Positions 62,836-64,000 of a stretch of 64,000 nt of DNA are shown here, piece after piece (position 1 is the first letter of the stretch; the number at the start of each line of letters is the position of its first letter). The notes beneath the pieces were generated by a model. It had not been told where the DNA came from. It made no database searches and saw only the letters and a list, made by a program, of their open reading frames with translations. This DNA is from Eubacteriales bacterium (GTDB lineage: Bacteria > Bacillota > Clostridia > Lachnospirales > Lachnospiraceae): positions 1 to 64,000 of the forward strand of contig JAUNGM010000006.1 of NCBI GenBank assembly GCA_030524545.1, written 5' to 3'. A program made the translations under genes and the position numbers.

Positions 62836-63984
62836 ATGAGGAAAACAAAATTTTATTTCTGTGAAATGGCGCTCTGTATGGCAATATCAGTGATCATGCC
62901 TGCTGTAGTGTCGGGGGCAGAAGAGAAATACAGTAAGACGGCATCTTCGGAGGAACAGGTGTCCAACACACAAACCGTAGGGAAATATGGAATGCTCCCG
63001 ATCTATGGAAGAGATGTGAAGGATGGTACCTATGAGATAGAGGTGGAATCCAGTTCTTCCATGTTCCGGATCATAGAAGCTCAGTTAATGGTGGAAGATC
63101 AGGAGATGGAAGCGGTCATTACTTTGAGCGGGACGGGTTATCTGAAGCTGTTTATGGGAACGGGCGAGGAAGCAGCCGGAGCAGATGACGGGGAATACAT
63201 TGGTTTTGAGGAGGATGCGGACGGAATGTATACGTATACCATTCCGGTGGAAGCGTTGGATAAAGAACTGCACTGTGCTGCTTACAGCAAAAGAAAAGAA
63301 CAGTGGTATGACCGTGTGATCTTATTTGATGCGTCATCACTGCCGGACGATACCCTGAAGGTGGAGCTTCCGGATTATGAAAAAATTGAGAAAGCACTGG
63401 AAGCCTATAAGGAAGCGGGGGAAGCTTCGTCTGTCCGGACTGAGGAGAGCGAAGAGACTGCGGAAAACACAGAGAATGCAGGAGAAACAGAGACAAAAGC
63501 GGAACAGTCCGTTGAAGCAGGGGCTCTTTCTCCGTTTGAGCCGGTTTCTGTAGCGAAAGAGGACGGAGTGTATGCCATAGAAGTCACCCTGACCGGAGGA
63601 AGCGGAAAGGCAAGTGTCAATTCCCCCACATATCTTACTGTCAAAGAAGGAAAAGGCTACGCCAGGATCCAGTGGAGCAGTTCCAATTACGATTACATGA
63701 TCGTAGGGGGAGAGAAGTATCTGAATGAAAGCGAGGAAGGCGGTTATTCTACTTTTACCATTCCTATTTCCGTCATGGATGAGGAAATGCCGGTAATCGC
63801 AGATACCACTGCAATGGGAGAACCCCATGAGGTAGCGTATGCATTGACCTTCTATGAAGAATCCATTGGTTCTAAAAGCCAAATGCCTCAGGAGGGAGCC
63901 AAGAGAGTGGTTGCCATTGCCATGGTAATTATTGTGGGAGGCGGCATCCTGAATCACTTTATCAATAAAAAGAAACGCGTATAA
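62836..63984 (+). CDS. Shp-type haem-binding surface protein with C-terminal anchor
   Basis: 382 residues from the ATG at 62836 (AGGTGGAG upstream; a GTG at 62827 is part of it). Signal peptide 1-27 ending ...VVSGAEE. Two related beta domains: 45-175 (degenerate) and about 235-345, the latter with GKASVNSPTYLTVKEGKGYARIQWSSSNYDYMIV and PVIADTTAMGEPHEVAY, the pattern of the Shp haem-binding domain, where two methionines ligate haem (here the Met of YDYM and of TAMG are candidates). An acidic Glu/Thr-rich linker joins them. A membrane helix and KKKRV tail anchor it. Part of a haem uptake system that probably continues past the window. Confidence 0.8.
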   Translation: MRKTKFYFCEMALCMAISVIMPAVVSGAEEKYSKTASSEEQVSNTQTVGKYGMLPIYGRDVKDGTYEIEVESSSSMFRIIEAQLMVEDQEMEAVITLSGTGYLKLFMGTGEEAAGADDGEYIGFEEDADGMYTYTIPVEALDKELHCAAYSKRKEQWYDRVILFDASSLPDDTLKVELPDYEKIEKALEAYKEAGEASSVRTEESEETAENTENAGETETKAEQSVEAGALSPFEPVSVAKEDGVYAIEVTLTGGSGKASVNSPTYLTVKEGKGYARIQWSSSNYDYMIVGGEKYLNESEEGGYSTFTIPISVMDEEMPVIADTTAMGEPHEVAYALTFYEESIGSKSQMPQEGAKRVVAIAMVIIVGGGILNHFINKKKRV

Positions 63985-64000
63985 GTAATAAAAATTAAGG

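Overview
The window looks like a chromosomal segment of an anaerobic, fermentative gut Firmicute, most probably a Lachnospiraceae relative. This is an inference from gene content: pyruvate:ferredoxin oxidoreductase, PduL in place of Pta, an Rrf2 regulator, an NlpC/P60 protein with a Thr-Pro linker, strong AGGAGG ribosome sites, TTGACA-17-TATAAT promoters, and the 'selenium-dependent molybdenum hydroxylase' gene set. No rRNA, tRNA, CRISPR array, transposase or phage gene was seen.

Layout. 1-8 kb: mixed housekeeping and envelope genes (NlpC/P60 hydrolase, PduL, transglutaminase-like protein, membrane protein, YbaK deacylase, ABC-F ATPase, shikimate kinase). 8-12.2 kb: Rrf2 regulator and PFOR. 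12.4-13.8 kb: a GtrB/GtrA-type lipid-linked sugar pair. 13.9-17.2 kb: lower cobalamin assembly genes (cobT, cobU, cobS, a short CobU-like protein, cobC), then a DUF975 membrane protein. 18.3-35.1 kb: first arm of a purine catabolic locus (ssnA, ygfK, a fused iron-sulfur/molybdenum xanthine dehydrogenase, a polyferredoxin; then a three-subunit molybdenum hydroxylase, yqeB, yqeC and a MocA-like transferase), interrupted at 26-29 kb by an AT-rich ABC exporter operon. 35.2-39.3 kb: ZIP transporter, a candidate structured RNA, and an ArsR-controlled Zn/Cd efflux set. 39.3-46.4 kb: CmpB-like membrane protein, mnmA, aldehyde and alcohol dehydrogenases, an AlkD-like protein and an AEC transporter. 46.5-52.3 kb: second arm, all on the minus strand (two microcompartment shell proteins, carbamate kinase, ygeW, ygeY, ygeX). 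52.6-58.6 kb: DUF1015 protein, an unknown protein, NiaR, and an SPFH/zinc-ribbon/TPM set. 58.7-61 kb: a YheO-type PAS regulator divergent from a dihydropyrimidinase (hydA), the last purine genes. 61-64 kb: an ABC-2 exporter and a Shp-type haem-binding surface protein.

How it fits together. ssnA, ygfK, xdh, hydA, ygeW, ygeX, ygeY and arcC match the gene set linked to anaerobic degradation of uric acid and other purines in gut bacteria. Molybdenum hydroxylases with a selenium-modified cofactor (YqeB, YqeC, MocA-like) and YgfK would do redox chemistry on the ring. SsnA and HydA would open it and YgeY would deacylate. YgeW with ArcC would recover ATP from a carbamoyl group. YgeX would turn 2,3-diaminopropionate into pyruvate and ammonia. 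PFOR and PduL, also here, could convert pyruvate to acetyl-CoA and acetyl phosphate. Two BMC-domain shell proteins next to arcC raise the possibility of a compartmentalised step. No purine permease was seen.

Other notable points: a 136-bp hairpin-rich repeat present twice, each time just after a stop codon and in the same orientation relative to that gene; an ABC-F protein lacking the second Walker A lysine; a leader-peptide/terminator region before the inserted ABC exporter; and a perfect ArsR-type operator before the metal-efflux genes.
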